Origin: Comamonadaceae bacterium OS-4
GTDB taxonomy: Bacteria; Pseudomonadota; Gammaproteobacteria; Burkholderiales; Burkholderiaceae_C
Direction of reading: 5' to 3'
Length of the DNA stretch: 64,000 bases
Assembly (NCBI GenBank): GCA_027924025.1
Contig: AP026970.1
Span: 3,556,501-3,620,500 of the forward strand
Shown: positions 28,851 through 38,618 of the stretch, piece by piece
Layout of the letters: the number at the start of each line of letters is the position of its first letter
How positions within the stretch are numbered: position 1 is the stretch's first letter
Notes under the pieces: model-generated
Told to the model about the DNA's origin: nothing
The model's database searches: none
The model's input: the letters and a program-made list of their open reading frames with translations, nothing else
Made by a program: the position numbers and the translations under genes

Positions 28851-30284
28851 TTAGCTGACCGCGCAAATCTTCAACATGTTGGTGCCACCCGGTGCGCCCA
28901 TCGGCTCTCCGCAGGTGATGGCATAGATGTCGCCCTTTTGCACAATACCGCGGGTCTTGAGGTGCTTTTCAGCATCCATCAACGCGGTATCGCGGTCGGC
29001 GCTGGTGCCCATCAGCAAGGGACGCACATTGCGGTACAGCGTCATCTTGCGCTGGGTGCTGACCTTGGGGGTCAAAGCGTAAATCGGCACATGGATCAGG
29101 TGGCGGCTCATCCACAGGGCGGTACTGCCGCTGTCGGTCATAGCCACAATGGCTTTGGCACCCAGGTGGTGGGCGGTGAACAGCGCGCCCATGGCAATCG
29201 ACTGGTCGATACGGGTGAAGGTCTTGCCGGTGAAGTCTGCATCCAGCTTGACCATTTCGCTGCTCTCGGCTGCCAAGCAAATCTTGGCCATTTCGATCAC
29301 GGTTTCCAGCGGGTACTTGCCGGCTGCAGTTTCAGCAGACAACATCACTGCGTCGGTGCCGTCCAGCACCGCATTGGCCACGTCGCTCACCTCCGCGCGG
29401 GTAGGCACGGGGTTGGTGATCATGGATTCCATCATCTGGGTCGCAGTGATGACCACTTTGTCGTGCTCGCGGGCCATCTTGATCATGCGCTTTTGCAGTG
29501 CGGGGACTGCAGCATTACCCACCTCCACGGCCAAGTCACCACGGGCCACCATGATGCCGTCCGATGCCAGCAGGATTTCTTCAAGCTTGGGGATGGCTTC
29601 AGCGCGCTCGATCTTGGCGATCAAACCGGGCTTGTGGTTGTACTCGGCGGCGGCCACGTTGCAGAGCTGGCGCGCCATTTCCATGTCGGTGGCATTCTTG
29701 GGGAAACTCACGGCCACGTAGTCTGCCTGGAAACTCATCGCAGTGCGAATGTCTTCCATGTCTTTGCCGGTCAGGGCAGGCGCAGTCAAGCCGCCGCCTT
29801 GTTTGTTGATGCCCTTGTTGTTGGACAGCTCGCCGCCCAGCTTGACGGTGGTGTGCACCTTGTCGCCGACCACTGCGTCCACCACGATCACGATCAAACC
29901 GTCGTTGAGCAAGAGCACGTCGCCGGCTTTGACTTCGCTGGGCAGCGATTTGTAATCGAGACCCACGGCGTCGATATCACCCAGCTCGCTGCGGCCTGCA
30001 TCCAGCACAAACTTCTGGCCTTGCTCCAGAAACACCTTGCCTTCGGCAAATTTGCCGACGCGAATTTTGGGGCCCTGCAGGTCGGCCATGATGGCCACTT
30101 CACGCCCTGCGCGCTGCGCCGCTTCGCGCACCAGACGGGCGCGATCAATATGGTCTTGCGCCTTGCCGTGGCTGAAATTCAGCCGGACCACGTTCACACC
30201 GGCCCGGATCATCTGCTCCAGAATGGCGGCATCGCTGGAGGCGGGTCCGAGGGTGGCAACAATTTTGGTGGCGCGGCGCGGCAT
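28851..30284 (-). CDS. pyk: Pyruvate kinase
   Basis: 477 residues. Transfers phosphate from phosphoenolpyruvate to ADP. RRATKIVATLGPASSD at the N-terminus, RLNFSHG, the MVARGDLAVEVG metal-binding block and TATQMMESMI are all intact; the C-terminal regulatory domain is present. The length matches the PykA-type (type II) enzymes. Upstream it has an imperfect inverted repeat (30323-30349) containing CTTGGTTAC. It belongs to the pgk-pyk-fba series but is separated from pgk by a + strand gene. Confidence 0.96.
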   Translation of the reverse strand: MPRRATKIVATLGPASSDAAILEQMIRAGVNVVRLNFSHGKAQDHIDRARLVREAAQRAGREVAIMADLQGPKIRVGKFAEGKVFLEQGQKFVLDAGRSELGDIDAVGLDYKSLPSEVKAGDVLLLNDGLIVIVVDAVVGDKVHTTVKLGGELSNNKGINKQGGGLTAPALTGKDMEDIRTAMSFQADYVAVSFPKNATDMEMARQLCNVAAAEYNHKPGLIAKIERAEAIPKLEEILLASDGIMVARGDLAVEVGNAAVPALQKRMIKMAREHDKVVITATQMMESMITNPVPTRAEVSDVANAVLDGTDAVMLSAETAAGKYPLETVIEMAKICLAAESSEMVKLDADFTGKTFTRIDQSIAMGALFTAHHLGAKAIVAMTDSGSTALWMSRHLIHVPIYALTPKVSTQRKMTLYRNVRPLLMGTSADRDTALMDAEKHLKTRGIVQKGDIYAITCGEPMGAPGGTNMLKICAVS

Positions 30285-30322
30285 ATGTCTGTCTCCTAGA
30301 GGTAGTTACCTATTTTTACACG

Positions 30323-30349
30323 CTTGTATGTACCTTGGTTACATGCAAG
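30323..30349. promoter_or_regulatory. Imperfect palindrome upstream of pyk
   Basis: CTTGTATGTAC-N5-TTACATGCAAG, 11-nt arms with two mismatches, 39-65 nt before the pyk start codon and about 100 nt before the divergent response-regulator gene. It contains CTTGGTTAC (30334-30342), close to the fba motif. Probably an operator; which gene it controls is inference. Confidence 0.45.
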
Positions 30350-30448
30350 GCACAAGATCGCACAGTGGCGGGTATCTACGGGGGCCGGCGAGTTACGGGT
30401 CATGGTGGAATCACTAGCTTTGCCGCTCATTAGTTCATCGCCCGCACC

Positions 30449-31420
30449 ATGAATGCCGCTGCCTCACACACTGCCGCCTTGCTGGACAGCACCCACGGCA
30501 AGCCCAAGCTTCTGGTGGTCGATGACCAGCCTGTGCACCTGCAGTTGCTGATGCACACGCTTTCTGCGGATTACCAGGTCTATATGGCGACCAGCGGTGA
30601 GCAGGCCTTGGCGCTGTGCCGTAGCGACCCGCCAGACCTGGTGCTGCTGGATGTGTTGATGCCGGGCATGGATGGCTTCACCGTGTGCAAAGCCCTGAAA
30701 GCAGACCCGCAGACGGCTGCGCTCCCGATCATTTTTGTGACCGCCCGCTCAGACCCCGGCCAGGAAACCCACGGCCTGAGCTTGGGCGCAGTGGACTTTA
30801 TTGCCAAGCCGATCAACCCGGCAGTGGTCAAGGCACGGGTGCACACCCAGCTCACACTCAAGTTCCAGGCAGACATGCTGAAGAAACTGGTACTGCTCGA
30901 TGGCTTGTCAGGGGTGTTCAATCGCCGCTATTTTGATCAACAGCTCGCCTCGGAATGGGCGCGCTCGACCCGCAGCGGCCAATCACTCTCCTTGATTCTG
31001 GTGGATGTGGACCACTTCGAGGCCTACAACACCCGCTACGGCCATCAAGCCGGAGATGACTGCTTGCGCACGATTGCGTTAGCGCTCAAAGAGGTATTGC
31101 GCCGCCCGGCCGACGTAGTGGCCCGTTTTGCGGGAGAAGAATTCGCCTGCCTGTTGCCAGACACCTCGCCCGCACACGCGCGCAAGCTTGCGAACCACAT
31201 GGAGCAACGTGTGCGCGAGCTCGTGGGGCTCAAGCCGGATCAGTCCGCAGGGCGACAGGTCACGATTAGCCTGGGACTGGTAACCCGCTTGCAGGCAGCG
31301 CCTGTGACTTGGGAGGCGTTTTTGCAGGCCGCCAGCGAGCAACTCCAACACGCCAAAAAAGCAGGGACCGGGCAGATCCGCGCCCTGCAGCTCGACGGCG
31401 CAACCCAGCCGACAACCTGA
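30449..31420 (+). CDS. Response regulator with diguanylate cyclase (GGDEF) output
   Basis: 323 residues. Receiver domain (about 18-135) with acidic pocket VVDDQP, phosphoacceptor Asp in LVLLDVLMPGMDGF and Lys in IAKPINP; GGDEF domain (about 150-315). The active-site motif is RFAGEEF, an alanine variant that is still found in active cyclases, and RPAD five residues upstream is a proper RxxD inhibitory site, so it should make c-di-GMP and be feedback-controlled. No kinase gene lies next to it. It diverges from pyk and is convergent with pgk, interrupting that conserved series. ATG 30449 has no strong ribosome site. Confidence 0.9.
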   Translation: MNAAASHTAALLDSTHGKPKLLVVDDQPVHLQLLMHTLSADYQVYMATSGEQALALCRSDPPDLVLLDVLMPGMDGFTVCKALKADPQTAALPIIFVTARSDPGQETHGLSLGAVDFIAKPINPAVVKARVHTQLTLKFQADMLKKLVLLDGLSGVFNRRYFDQQLASEWARSTRSGQSLSLILVDVDHFEAYNTRYGHQAGDDCLRTIALALKEVLRRPADVVARFAGEEFACLLPDTSPAHARKLANHMEQRVRELVGLKPDQSAGRQVTISLGLVTRLQAAPVTWEAFLQAASEQLQHAKKAGTGQIRALQLDGATQPTT

Positions 31421-31439
31421 GCGCGAACACGCCCATAAA

Positions 31440-31475
31440 AAAAGGCACTTCCAACCAAGTACCGGAAGTGCCTTT
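31440..31475. terminator. Terminator at the response regulator / pgk junction
   Basis: GGCACTTCC (31444-31452) pairs perfectly with GGAAGTGCC (31464-31472). Left flank A7, right flank TTT: strong for the minus-strand pgk message, weaker for the plus strand. Repeat copy C begins at its right edge. Confidence 0.8.
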
Positions 31476-31520
31476 AGCGCACATAGAACGTGCGCCTCTA
31501 GCTATGAAAACAATAGCAAA
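31473..31520 (+). repeat. Dispersed stem-loop repeat, copy C (response regulator/pgk junction)
   Basis: TTTAGCGCACATAGAACGTGC, then a perfect hairpin GCTAT-GAAAACA-ATAGC at 31501-31517 and AAA. It ends exactly at the pgk stop codon (31521-31523), in a convergent gap. Confidence 0.7.
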
Positions 31521-32714
31521 TTAATCCGCTGCGCGCTTACCCAAAATCTCGAAAGCCGGCAGGGTTTTGCCTTCCAGCACTTCGAGGAACGCACCGCCAC
31601 CGGTAGAGATGTAACCCACCTGCTTTTCGATACCGTACTTGGCAATCGCAGCCAGCGTGTCGCCACCGCCGGCAATGCTGAAGGCACTACTCTCCGCAAT
31701 GGCGTGGGCAATCACCTTGGTGCCGTTCTCGAAAGCCGGGAACTCAAACACACCCACTGGGCCGTTCCACACAATGGTGCCGGCCTTCTTGAGTTGCTCA
31801 GCCAACGCCTGGGCCGTCTGGGGGCCGATATCCAGAATCAGGTCGTCATCCGCCACGTCGGTCGCCGCCTTGATGGTGGCGGGAGCGTCCGCGGCAAAGG
31901 TTTTGGCAGTGACCACGTCGGTCGGGATAGGCACTGCGGCACCGCGCGCTTTCATGGCCTCGATCACTGCAGTGGCTTCTGCCAACAAATCGGGCTCGGC
32001 CAAGCTCTTGCCGATTTTCAAGCCGGCCGCCAGCATGAAGGTATTCGCAATGCCGCCGCCCACAATCAACTGGTCCACGTTGTCGGCCAGGCTCTTCAAA
32101 ATAGTGAGCTTGGTAGACACTTTGGAACCGGCCACGATGGCCACCAGCGGGCGCTTGGGCGCCAGCAGGGCTTTGCTGATCGCATCCATTTCCGCGGCCA
32201 GCAAGGGGCCTGCACACGCCACCGGCGCGAATTGGGCGATACCGTAAGTGGAAGCTTCCGCACGGTGGGCGGTACCAAACGCGTCGTGCACAAAAATGTC
32301 GCACAGAGCGGCCATTTTTTTGGCAAGTTCTTCGTTGTTCTTTTTCTCACCTTTGTTGACGCGGCAGTTTTCCAGCATCACCAGCTGACCGGGCGCAACC
32401 GTCACGCCCTCGGTCCAATTGGCCAACACCGGAATCTCGCGGCCCATCAGCTCGCCCATGCGCTTGGCCACAGGGGCCAAAGAGTCTTCGGGCTTGAACT
32501 CGCCCTCAGTGGGGCGTCCCAAGTGGCTGGTCACCATCACGGCGGCTCCGGCATTCAGCGCCATCTCGATGCACGGAATACTGGCACGGATGCGGGTGTC
32601 TTCGGTGATGTGACCGGCATCGTCTTGAGGCACATTCAAATCGGCACGGATGAAAACACGTTTGCAGGCCACCTGGCCTTGGGCGACCAGATCAGAAAAG
32701 CGGATCACTTGCAT
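31521..32714 (-). CDS. pgk: Phosphoglycerate kinase
   Basis: 397 residues. Interconverts 1,3-bisphosphoglycerate plus ADP and 3-phosphoglycerate plus [16 protein letters not shown] near the start, [21 protein letters not shown] and the nucleotide-binding [11 protein letters not shown] and [13 protein letters not shown] blocks are intact. Normal length. It begins the carbon/purine series on the minus strand; a gapA-type gene is not in the window. Its 3' end touches a dispersed repeat. Confidence 0.97.
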   Translation of the reverse strand: MQVIRFSDLVAQGQVACKRVFIRADLNVPQDDAGHITEDTRIRASIPCIEMALNAGAAVMVTSHLGRPTEGEFKPEDSLAPVAKRMGELMGREIPVLANWTEGVTVAPGQLVMLENCRVNKGEKKNNEELAKKMAALCDIFVHDAFGTAHRAEASTYGIAQFAPVACAGPLLAAEMDAISKALLAPKRPLVAIVAGSKVSTKLTILKSLADNVDQLIVGGGIANTFMLAAGLKIGKSLAEPDLLAEATAVIEAMKARGAAVPIPTDVVTAKTFAADAPATIKAATDVADDDLILDIGPQTAQALAEQLKKAGTIVWNGPVGVFEFPAFENGTKVIAHAIAESSAFSIAGGGDTLAAIAKYGIEKQVGYISTGGGAFLEVLEGKTLPAFEILGKRAAD

Positions 32715-32834
32715 GAAAAAACCTCGGGATAGTTAATTGAAAAACCGGTTCGGCAGCCGCGCAGCGCTGTCACTGCGCGCATTGTAGAAGCGCACTACCG
32801 GTGTGCGGGTTCCCTACCGGGTACGGTGCAGCGC

Positions 32835-33191
32835 TTACCAGCCCCAGCCGATATGCAGCGGCAAATACACCGCCATGCCGGACATGATGGTGCCCAGCAC
32901 GGCCTGCCCCCGTCCACTCCGCCAGAAAAAATACGCCAAACCCGCGGCGACCGCATACAGGCGCGCGTCTTTGAGCGTGTGAATCATCTGGCCCTGAACC
33001 ATCACGATCTCCGGCACGATCACGGCTGCCAAGGCGGCGATGGGCGCATATTGCAAGCCGCGCTGCGCCCATGTCGGCATCTCCCAGTGCCTGTCGAAAA
33101 TGAAAAAGAAAGAGCGCGCAACCACGGTCACGCACGCCAGCCCCACGATGGTCAGCAGGGTCCAGACATCGGTGCTTTCAAAGAGACTCAT
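32835..33191 (-). CDS. azlD: AzlD-type branched-chain amino acid exporter small subunit
   Basis: 118 residues, four hydrophobic segments. Small partner of AzlC in the LIV-E family that exports branched-chain amino acids (BrnFE/YgaZH). Its start codon overlaps the azlC stop (ATGA), as usual for this pair. The conserved segment RGLQYAPIAALAAVIVPE is present. 120 bp separate it from pgk downstream. Confidence 0.9.
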   Translation of the reverse strand: MSLFESTDVWTLLTIVGLACVTVVARSFFFIFDRHWEMPTWAQRGLQYAPIAALAAVIVPEIVMVQGQMIHTLKDARLYAVAAGLAYFFWRSGRGQAVLGTIMSGMAVYLPLHIGWGW

Positions 33192-33928
33192 CTCGCAGCC
33201 TCCTCCGGCTTAAGGGGTGCGAGCCGTGACTCCAGCAACAGGCAAACCGCCACCGCAGCAGCAATCGCCACCAGAATATTGAGTTTGAGGGGCAAAGCAA
33301 AAGCCGCCACCGCAGCCGAACCGGCAACGCCGGCCGACACCCAACGCATGCGACTGCTGGCCAACGAAGCCAACATGCCAACCAGTGCCAAGATGCCCGC
33401 AAACCCCAAGCCCCACGCCGTGGGAACAAAATTGGCCAGCACCACCCCGATCACGCTGCTACTCACCCAGCTGGCCCAATTGATACCGCCGTTGCCCGCG
33501 AGATAGGCCATTTTGGCGCGACGGGCTGCCTCCCCCTCGCCCGGCTGCGGGTAGCGCTGAGTAAACAGCACATAGGTCAAATCGGCAGACAAGTAGCCGG
33601 TGACCAGTCGCTGCCAACGGGGCAGGTGCATCAGATACGGCCGCAAATGCGCACTGAACACCACGAAACGCAAATTCACACAAAAGCCGGTCGCCAAAAT
33701 CACCCAGACCGGCGCACCGGCTTGAATGAGCGGCATGGCCGCGAGTTGCGAGCTGCCGGCAAACACGGTGAGCGCCATCAACAAGGCTTCGCTGACGCTC
33801 AATCCGGACTTCACCATGGCCACGCCCGTCATCAGGCCCCACGCGGCAATGCCGGGGGCCACGCCGGCCATGTCGCGAAAGCCTTTGCGAAACTCAGGGT
33901 GGCGGTAGTTTTCCCGCAGAAAAAACAT
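33188..33928 (-). CDS. azlC: AzlC-type branched-chain amino acid exporter large subunit
   Basis: 246 residues with seven or eight hydrophobic helices. FAGSSQLAAMPLIQAGAPV is the family signature, and GVAPGIAAWGLMTGVAMVKSG precedes it. Exports branched-chain amino acids together with AzlD. It follows fmt by 14 nt on the same strand, so def-fmt-azlC-azlD may be one transcript. Confidence 0.92.
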   Translation of the reverse strand: MFFLRENYRHPEFRKGFRDMAGVAPGIAAWGLMTGVAMVKSGLSVSEALLMALTVFAGSSQLAAMPLIQAGAPVWVILATGFCVNLRFVVFSAHLRPYLMHLPRWQRLVTGYLSADLTYVLFTQRYPQPGEGEAARRAKMAYLAGNGGINWASWVSSSVIGVVLANFVPTAWGLGFAGILALVGMLASLASSRMRWVSAGVAGSAAVAAFALPLKLNILVAIAAAVAVCLLLESRLAPLKPEEAAR

Positions 33929-33942
33929 GGATATGCTGGCTT

Positions 33943-34956
33943 TTACAGTGGCGGCACATCGAAGCGCTGGCCGACCTGCAAGGGCATGCCGCGCAAAAAG
34001 TCAGCCACTGGGAGGCGTTTGCCCCCGGGGCGCTGCAACTCCGTCAACAGCACTACAGAATTCATAGCAGCTACCGCAATACCCTCGGGCGCTACAGCCA
34101 CAATTTGCCCAACAGGCGCCGCTGTTTCCGTCGCATGGGCTTGCGCAGCCCAGACCTTGATCACCTCACCATCCAACACAGTGCTGGCACCGGGAAACGG
34201 GTTGAAGGCCCGAATGCGCCGCACGATGGCACCCGAATCGTCGGCCCACCGGATAGGCGCTTCGTCTTTGTCGATTTTGTGGGCGTAGGTCACACCTTCA
34301 GCCGGCTGGACCACCGGCTGCAGGACACCCTGTGCCGCATCGGCCAAGGCTTGCACCACCATGCGCGCGCCGAGCGCGGCCACCTTGTCGTGCAAGGTCG
34401 AGGTGGTGTCGCTATCGGCAATCGGGAGCCCCTCTTTAAGCAACATATCGCCGGTATCCAGGCCCACATCCATTTGCATGATGGTGACGCCGGTTTGGCT
34501 ATCGCCGGACTCGATCGCCCGGTGAATAGGCGCTGCCCCCCGCCAACGCGGGAGCAAGGAGCCGTGGATATTCAGGCAGCCATAGCGGGGCCGTCCGTCA
34601 GCATGGGGGGCGGCCATCTCGTCGAGCACCCACTGGGGCAATATCAGCCCATAGGCAGCTACCACCATGACATCCGCTTGCGCGTCGGCAATCGCGGTGC
34701 GGGCCAAACCGGCATCGTCCGGATACTTGCCGTCCAAGCGCAAGCTGCGTGGTTGGGCGACAGGGATGTGGTGTTCCACCGCATAGTGCTTGACCGCCGA
34801 GGCCTGCAACTTCATGCCCCGACCCGCAGGCCGGTCAGGCTGGCTCAATACCAGCGCGATGGTGTGGCCAGCGGCATGGAGCGCTGCCAACGCGATCCGG
34901 GCGAATTCAGGAGTGCCCGCAAAGATGACACGGAGCGGCGTGAACGCAGCCGGCAC
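33943..34956 (-). CDS. fmt: Methionyl-tRNA formyltransferase
   Basis: 337 residues, starting with GTG immediately after the def stop codon (TAA GTG). Formylates initiator Met-tRNA using 10-formyl-tetrahydrofolate. [12 protein letters not shown], the catalytic block [20 protein letters not shown] and [11 protein letters not shown] are diagnostic. The C-terminal tRNA-binding domain is present; the stretch around [14 protein letters not shown] contains a short similarity to the dispersed repeat, probably fortuitous. Confidence 0.96.
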   Translation of the reverse strand: MPAAFTPLRVIFAGTPEFARIALAALHAAGHTIALVLSQPDRPAGRGMKLQASAVKHYAVEHHIPVAQPRSLRLDGKYPDDAGLARTAIADAQADVMVVAAYGLILPQWVLDEMAAPHADGRPRYGCLNIHGSLLPRWRGAAPIHRAIESGDSQTGVTIMQMDVGLDTGDMLLKEGLPIADSDTTSTLHDKVAALGARMVVQALADAAQGVLQPVVQPAEGVTYAHKIDKDEAPIRWADDSGAIVRRIRAFNPFPGASTVLDGEVIKVWAAQAHATETAAPVGQIVAVAPEGIAVAAMNSVVLLTELQRPGGKRLPVADFLRGMPLQVGQRFDVPPL

Positions 34957-35466
34957 TTAGCGCGTTTCCTCGCGCTTGGCCTTGAGCATTTTGGTTTTGA
35001 TCCGGTTGCGCTTGAGCGGCGACAGGTACTCGACAAACACCTTGCCCATCAAGTGATCCATTTCGTGCTGGATGCAAACCGCCAGCAAACCGTCTGCTTC
35101 GATGACCCGGCTTTTGCCGTCCGCGTCCAAGGCCTTGCAGTGGACCGCGTTAAACCGCGTGACGCCGTCGTAAATACCCGGCACGGAGAGGCAGCCCTCT
35201 TCATTCAGGTGGGTTTCCGGGCTGGTCCAGACCAATTCGGGGTTGATCAACACCATGGGTTGGTCGCGGTCTTCCGACACATCAATCACGATGACACGTT
35301 CATGAACATCGATCTGGCTTGCAGCCAAGCCGATGCCACTGGCGTCGTACATGGTTTCGAGCATGTCCCGGGTCAATGCGCGGATGCGGTCGTCGACGGC
35401 GCTTACGGGTTGGGCCACCGTGTGCAAACGGGGATCGGGAAAACAAAGGATGGGAAGTAGAGCCAT
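34957..35466 (-). CDS. def: Peptide deformylase
   Basis: 169 residues from ATG 35466 ([14 protein letters not shown]). Removes the N-formyl group from nascent proteins. Three conserved motifs: [17 protein letters not shown] and the metal-binding QHEMDHLMG. Coupled to fmt, which starts directly at its stop. The frame extends upstream to 35550 but that part lacks similarity. It diverges from the LysM gene. Confidence 0.97.
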   Translation of the reverse strand: MALLPILCFPDPRLHTVAQPVSAVDDRIRALTRDMLETMYDASGIGLAASQIDVHERVIVIDVSEDRDQPMVLINPELVWTSPETHLNEEGCLSVPGIYDGVTRFNAVHCKALDADGKSRVIEADGLLAVCIQHEMDHLMGKVFVEYLSPLKRNRIKTKMLKAKREETR

Positions 35467-35607
35467 GAATGCTGCCTTGGAGATGTGGGTATTTTCGCCA
35501 CTTTTACGCTTGCTTGCATTACGGGCAGCCCAAAATCGTTGCTGAATCAAGGGCTTGAGCGCAAAATCGCGCGTAAATTATCAAGTTTAGACCCTGATTT
35601 GCACCCT

Positions 35608-36825
35608 ATGACGACACACCTGATGGCGAAATCCCGCTTGGCCTTGGCCGCTGTAGCTGCTCTGGCCGGGGCGCTGACCAGCGCAAGCGTAGGGGCGCAA
35701 AGTTTCCCGATTACCAGCGAGCAGCGCCAGACCGCGGCTGCCGTCGCGCAAAAGGGTGTGCCCTTGAGCGAGTTGGCTGCCAACGCACCCGACCGCTACA
35801 CCATCAAGAGCGGCGACACGCTCTGGGGTATCTCGACCCTCTTTTTGAAGAGCCCCTGGCGCTGGCCGGAGCTCTGGGGTATGAACCTTGAGGACATCAA
35901 GAACCCCCATCGCATCTACCCCGGTCAAATCTTGCTCTTGGAGCGCAACAACGGCGTTGCCACCTTGAGGCTCGCCAATGCCGTCGGCACGGCGAACAGT
36001 GCACCGGACACGGTGCGGTTCAGCCCCCGCACCCGCGCGGAGAATTTGCCTGACTTTGCCCTCCCCACACTGCGCACCAACGTCATTGAAGCCTTTTTGG
36101 CAGAGCCGATGATTGTTGATGAAGCAGGTCTGGAAGGCGCAGCCCGTATTGTGGCGACCCAAGAAGAGCGGGTGCTGCTGGGACGTGGTGACCGGGCCTA
36201 CGCCCGCGGCACTGAGACGCCCTTGCTCGACAACCAAAACAAGGAACAACTGTTCCGCGTGTTCCGCAATGCGAAGCCCCTCAAAGATCCCGGCACCGGC
36301 GAGGTGTTGGCGTATGAGGCGCAGTACGTCGGGAAGGCGGTCCTGGCGCGCAGTGAAAGCACGTCCGAAGTCAACGGCCCAGATGGAAAGGTGCTGAGCG
36401 CGGTGGTGCCCGCCACCATCGATATCGTGTCTGCCAAGGAAGAGATGCGGGTGGGTGATCGGCTGATTCCCGAACCACCCAAGCAATTCGCCAGCTACAC
36501 CCCGCGGGCCCCGGAAGCGCGCGTCAACGGCCGCATTGTGTCGGTCTATGGAAGCACGTCGATTGTGAACGCCTCCCAGAATCAAGTGGTGGCGATCAAC
36601 TTGGGCAAACGTGATGGCATTGAGTCCGGCCATGTGTTGGCCATCCAAAAAGACGGAGCGCGGGTGGTAGATCGATCCGACCCGTCTCGTCCGCTGATGA
36701 AGTTGCCCGATGAACGCAATGGCATCTTGATGGTGTTCAGTTCTTACGATCGGGTGTCTTATGCGCTGATTTTGGAGATCAGTGACACCGTGCGGGTCGG
36801 CGATCGGCTGATCAACCCGCGCTAA
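35608..36825 (+). CDS. LysM peptidoglycan-binding periplasmic protein
   Basis: 405 residues from ATG 35608, or 400 from ATG 35623. Signal peptide (LALAAVAALAGALTSASVGA) then one LysM domain (about 62-115; YTIKSGDTLWGISTLFL...NPHRIYPGQILLL), then a long region of unknown fold. The WRWPELWGMNLEDIKNPH variant is typical of the betaproteobacterial LysM protein found between def/fmt and dprA. It probably binds peptidoglycan in the periplasm; its precise role is not known. dprA follows 20 nt later, so they may be cotranscribed. Confidence 0.9.
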   Translation: MTTHLMAKSRLALAAVAALAGALTSASVGAQSFPITSEQRQTAAAVAQKGVPLSELAANAPDRYTIKSGDTLWGISTLFLKSPWRWPELWGMNLEDIKNPHRIYPGQILLLERNNGVATLRLANAVGTANSAPDTVRFSPRTRAENLPDFALPTLRTNVIEAFLAEPMIVDEAGLEGAARIVATQEERVLLGRGDRAYARGTETPLLDNQNKEQLFRVFRNAKPLKDPGTGEVLAYEAQYVGKAVLARSESTSEVNGPDGKVLSAVVPATIDIVSAKEEMRVGDRLIPEPPKQFASYTPRAPEARVNGRIVSVYGSTSIVNASQNQVVAINLGKRDGIESGHVLAIQKDGARVVDRSDPSRPLMKLPDERNGILMVFSSYDRVSYALILEISDTVRVGDRLINPR

Positions 36826-36845
36826 CACCCTACCGGGCCGGACCT

Positions 36846-38015
36846 GTGGAGTCGAGTGAACTGCGCGCATGGCTGCGCTTGGGGCTGACGGATGGCGTCG
36901 GTGACGTCACTGCGCGGAGTCTGCTGCAATATTTCGGCCTGCCACAAGCGATCTTTGAGGCCAGTGAGCCAGAGCTGCGTGCGTGCGTCACGGTTCGCCA
37001 AGCAGGTTCACTCTGTGTAGTGCCGGAAGGCCTCGATGCCCTTGTCCTGCGCACGGAAGAGTGGCTGAGCCAAGCCCCGAGCCAACGGCGCATCATCACA
37101 CTGGGTGACAGCGCCTACCCACAGGCATTGTTGGACACCGAGGATCCTCCGCTGTTGCTCTACGCGCTGGGGCGTGTCGATAAGCTCGAAGAAGGCTTTC
37201 AGGAATGCGCGCAGACAGGCGTAGCGGTGGTGGGCAGCCGGAACCCAACGCCCCAGGGCGTACAGAATGCGCGGCAGTTTTCGGAATCACTGGGGCAGTC
37301 AGGCATTACCGTTGTCTCCGGACTTGCCTTGGGGATTGATGGCGCCGCCCACGAGGGCGCGCTTGCGGGCTATACAGGCCCAACTTGGGGCACGGTAGCC
37401 GTCGTGGGCACTGGTTTGGATCGCGTCTATCCCAAAGCCCATTTGGAGCTTGCCCACCGGATTGCAGAAAACGGGGTTCTCCTGAGCGAGTATCCCTTGG
37501 GGTCCGCACCGCTCTCGGCAAACTTCCCCAAGCGCAACCGCATCATCTCGGGCTTGTGCAAGGCCACCTTGGTGGTAGAGGCGGCCTTGAAATCAGGCTC
37601 CCTGATCACGGCCCGTTTGGCCGTGGAGCAAGGCAAGGACGTGTTTGCGATTCCCGGCTCCATCCACTCCACGCAAGCTCGGGGTTGCCATGCGCTGATC
37701 AAGCAAGGTGCCAAATTGGTCGAGTGCGCACAAGACATTCTGGATGAACTTCCCGCGGCCTCTGGCGGTCGTGCACTACCCTCGACCGAGGGGATGTCCA
37801 AGAGTGAGCAAAGCGGCACCTCTTTGGACGGACTTTCTTCCCTGGAGTCGGGTTTGCTCAACGCTTTGGGCTTTGATCCGATGACGCTCGATAGCCTGCA
37901 GCAACGCAGCGGAATAGACACCCCCACACTGCAGGCTCTGTTGATGGGTCTCGAGCTCGCCGGATGGGTTGCTCGCTTGCCGGGCGGCAAGTTCCAGCAG
38001 CTCGGACGGGCCTGA
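36846..38015 (+). CDS. dprA: DNA-processing protein A
   Basis: 389 residues, GTG start at 36846. Rossmann-fold protein that loads RecA onto incoming single strands during transformation. Family blocks VAVVGSRNPTPQGVQNA, VSGLALGIDGAAHEGAL, GTGLDRVYP, FPKRNRIISGL and GSLITARLAVEQGKDVFAIPG are intact. A winged-helix-like C-terminal domain (about 325-385) follows. It lies between the LysM gene and smg, the standard order. Confidence 0.95.
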   Translation: MESSELRAWLRLGLTDGVGDVTARSLLQYFGLPQAIFEASEPELRACVTVRQAGSLCVVPEGLDALVLRTEEWLSQAPSQRRIITLGDSAYPQALLDTEDPPLLLYALGRVDKLEEGFQECAQTGVAVVGSRNPTPQGVQNARQFSESLGQSGITVVSGLALGIDGAAHEGALAGYTGPTWGTVAVVGTGLDRVYPKAHLELAHRIAENGVLLSEYPLGSAPLSANFPKRNRIISGLCKATLVVEAALKSGSLITARLAVEQGKDVFAIPGSIHSTQARGCHALIKQGAKLVECAQDILDELPAASGGRALPSTEGMSKSEQSGTSLDGLSSLESGLLNALGFDPMTLDSLQQRSGIDTPTLQALLMGLELAGWVARLPGGKFQQLGRA

Positions 38016-38104
38016 ATAACACTTCTAACGGTTCAATCCGAGGAAATAGGGGGCAGTTCTGGCCGCCTTGGGAAGTCGGTTTTTTGTGCGATATATTGGC
38101 TTCC

Positions 38105-38602
38105 ATGTTTGAAGTCCTCGCCTTTGTGTACGAAAACTTTTACGCGGAAGACAGCTGCCCGGAACCGGCGCATCTGCAACGCAAACTCAGCGGTATGGGG
38201 TTCGACCCCGAGGAAATCGCTGACGCACTGGATTGGCTTACAGGCCTCGGCAATGCCGCCCGCTTTGCCAAGCCGGCGGTGGCTGCGATTCCTACCGTCT
38301 TGCCTGCCGCGGGCTTTCATTTGCCTGTGGCCGACAGCATGCGGATCTACTCCGCACGTGAACAAAACCACTTGAAGCCCGAATGCATTGGCTACCTCCA
38401 CTTTTTGGATCATGCGGGGATCACGCCCGCCCATATCCGCGAAGTAGTCTTGGAGCGCGCAATGGCGGTGCAAGAGGGCCCGGTATCACTGGATGAATTG
38501 AAAATCATCATCCTGATGGTGTTTTGGAGCTTCGGCCAGGAGCCGGACGCGCTCACACTCGATGAGCTGTGCGAGACCCACGAGACACGCACCATTCACT
38601 GA
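38105..38602 (+). CDS. smg: Smg/DUF494 family protein
   Basis: 165 residues from ATG 38105. Starts MFEVLAFVYENFYAEDSC and contains LELKIIILMVFW-like sequence near the end (DELKIIILMVFWSFG), both diagnostic of DUF494. Small cytoplasmic protein of unknown function, almost always beside dprA and topA; topA is absent here, replaced by a convergent DUF1631 gene. The 89-bp gap after dprA shows no terminator. Confidence 0.93.
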   Translation: MFEVLAFVYENFYAEDSCPEPAHLQRKLSGMGFDPEEIADALDWLTGLGNAARFAKPAVAAIPTVLPAAGFHLPVADSMRIYSAREQNHLKPECIGYLHFLDHAGITPAHIREVVLERAMAVQEGPVSLDELKIIILMVFWSFGQEPDALTLDELCETHETRTIH

Positions 38603-38618
38603 GCGGCCCACTGAAAAA

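Noticed and set aside
34050..34085. Possible eighth copy of the dispersed repeat inside fmt
   Set aside because: Only GCTATGAATTC-like core similarity on the reverse strand; left part and arm geometry missing.
34105..35460. 451-codon frame antisense to fmt/def
   Set aside because: Spans two well-supported genes on the other strand and shows no family motifs.
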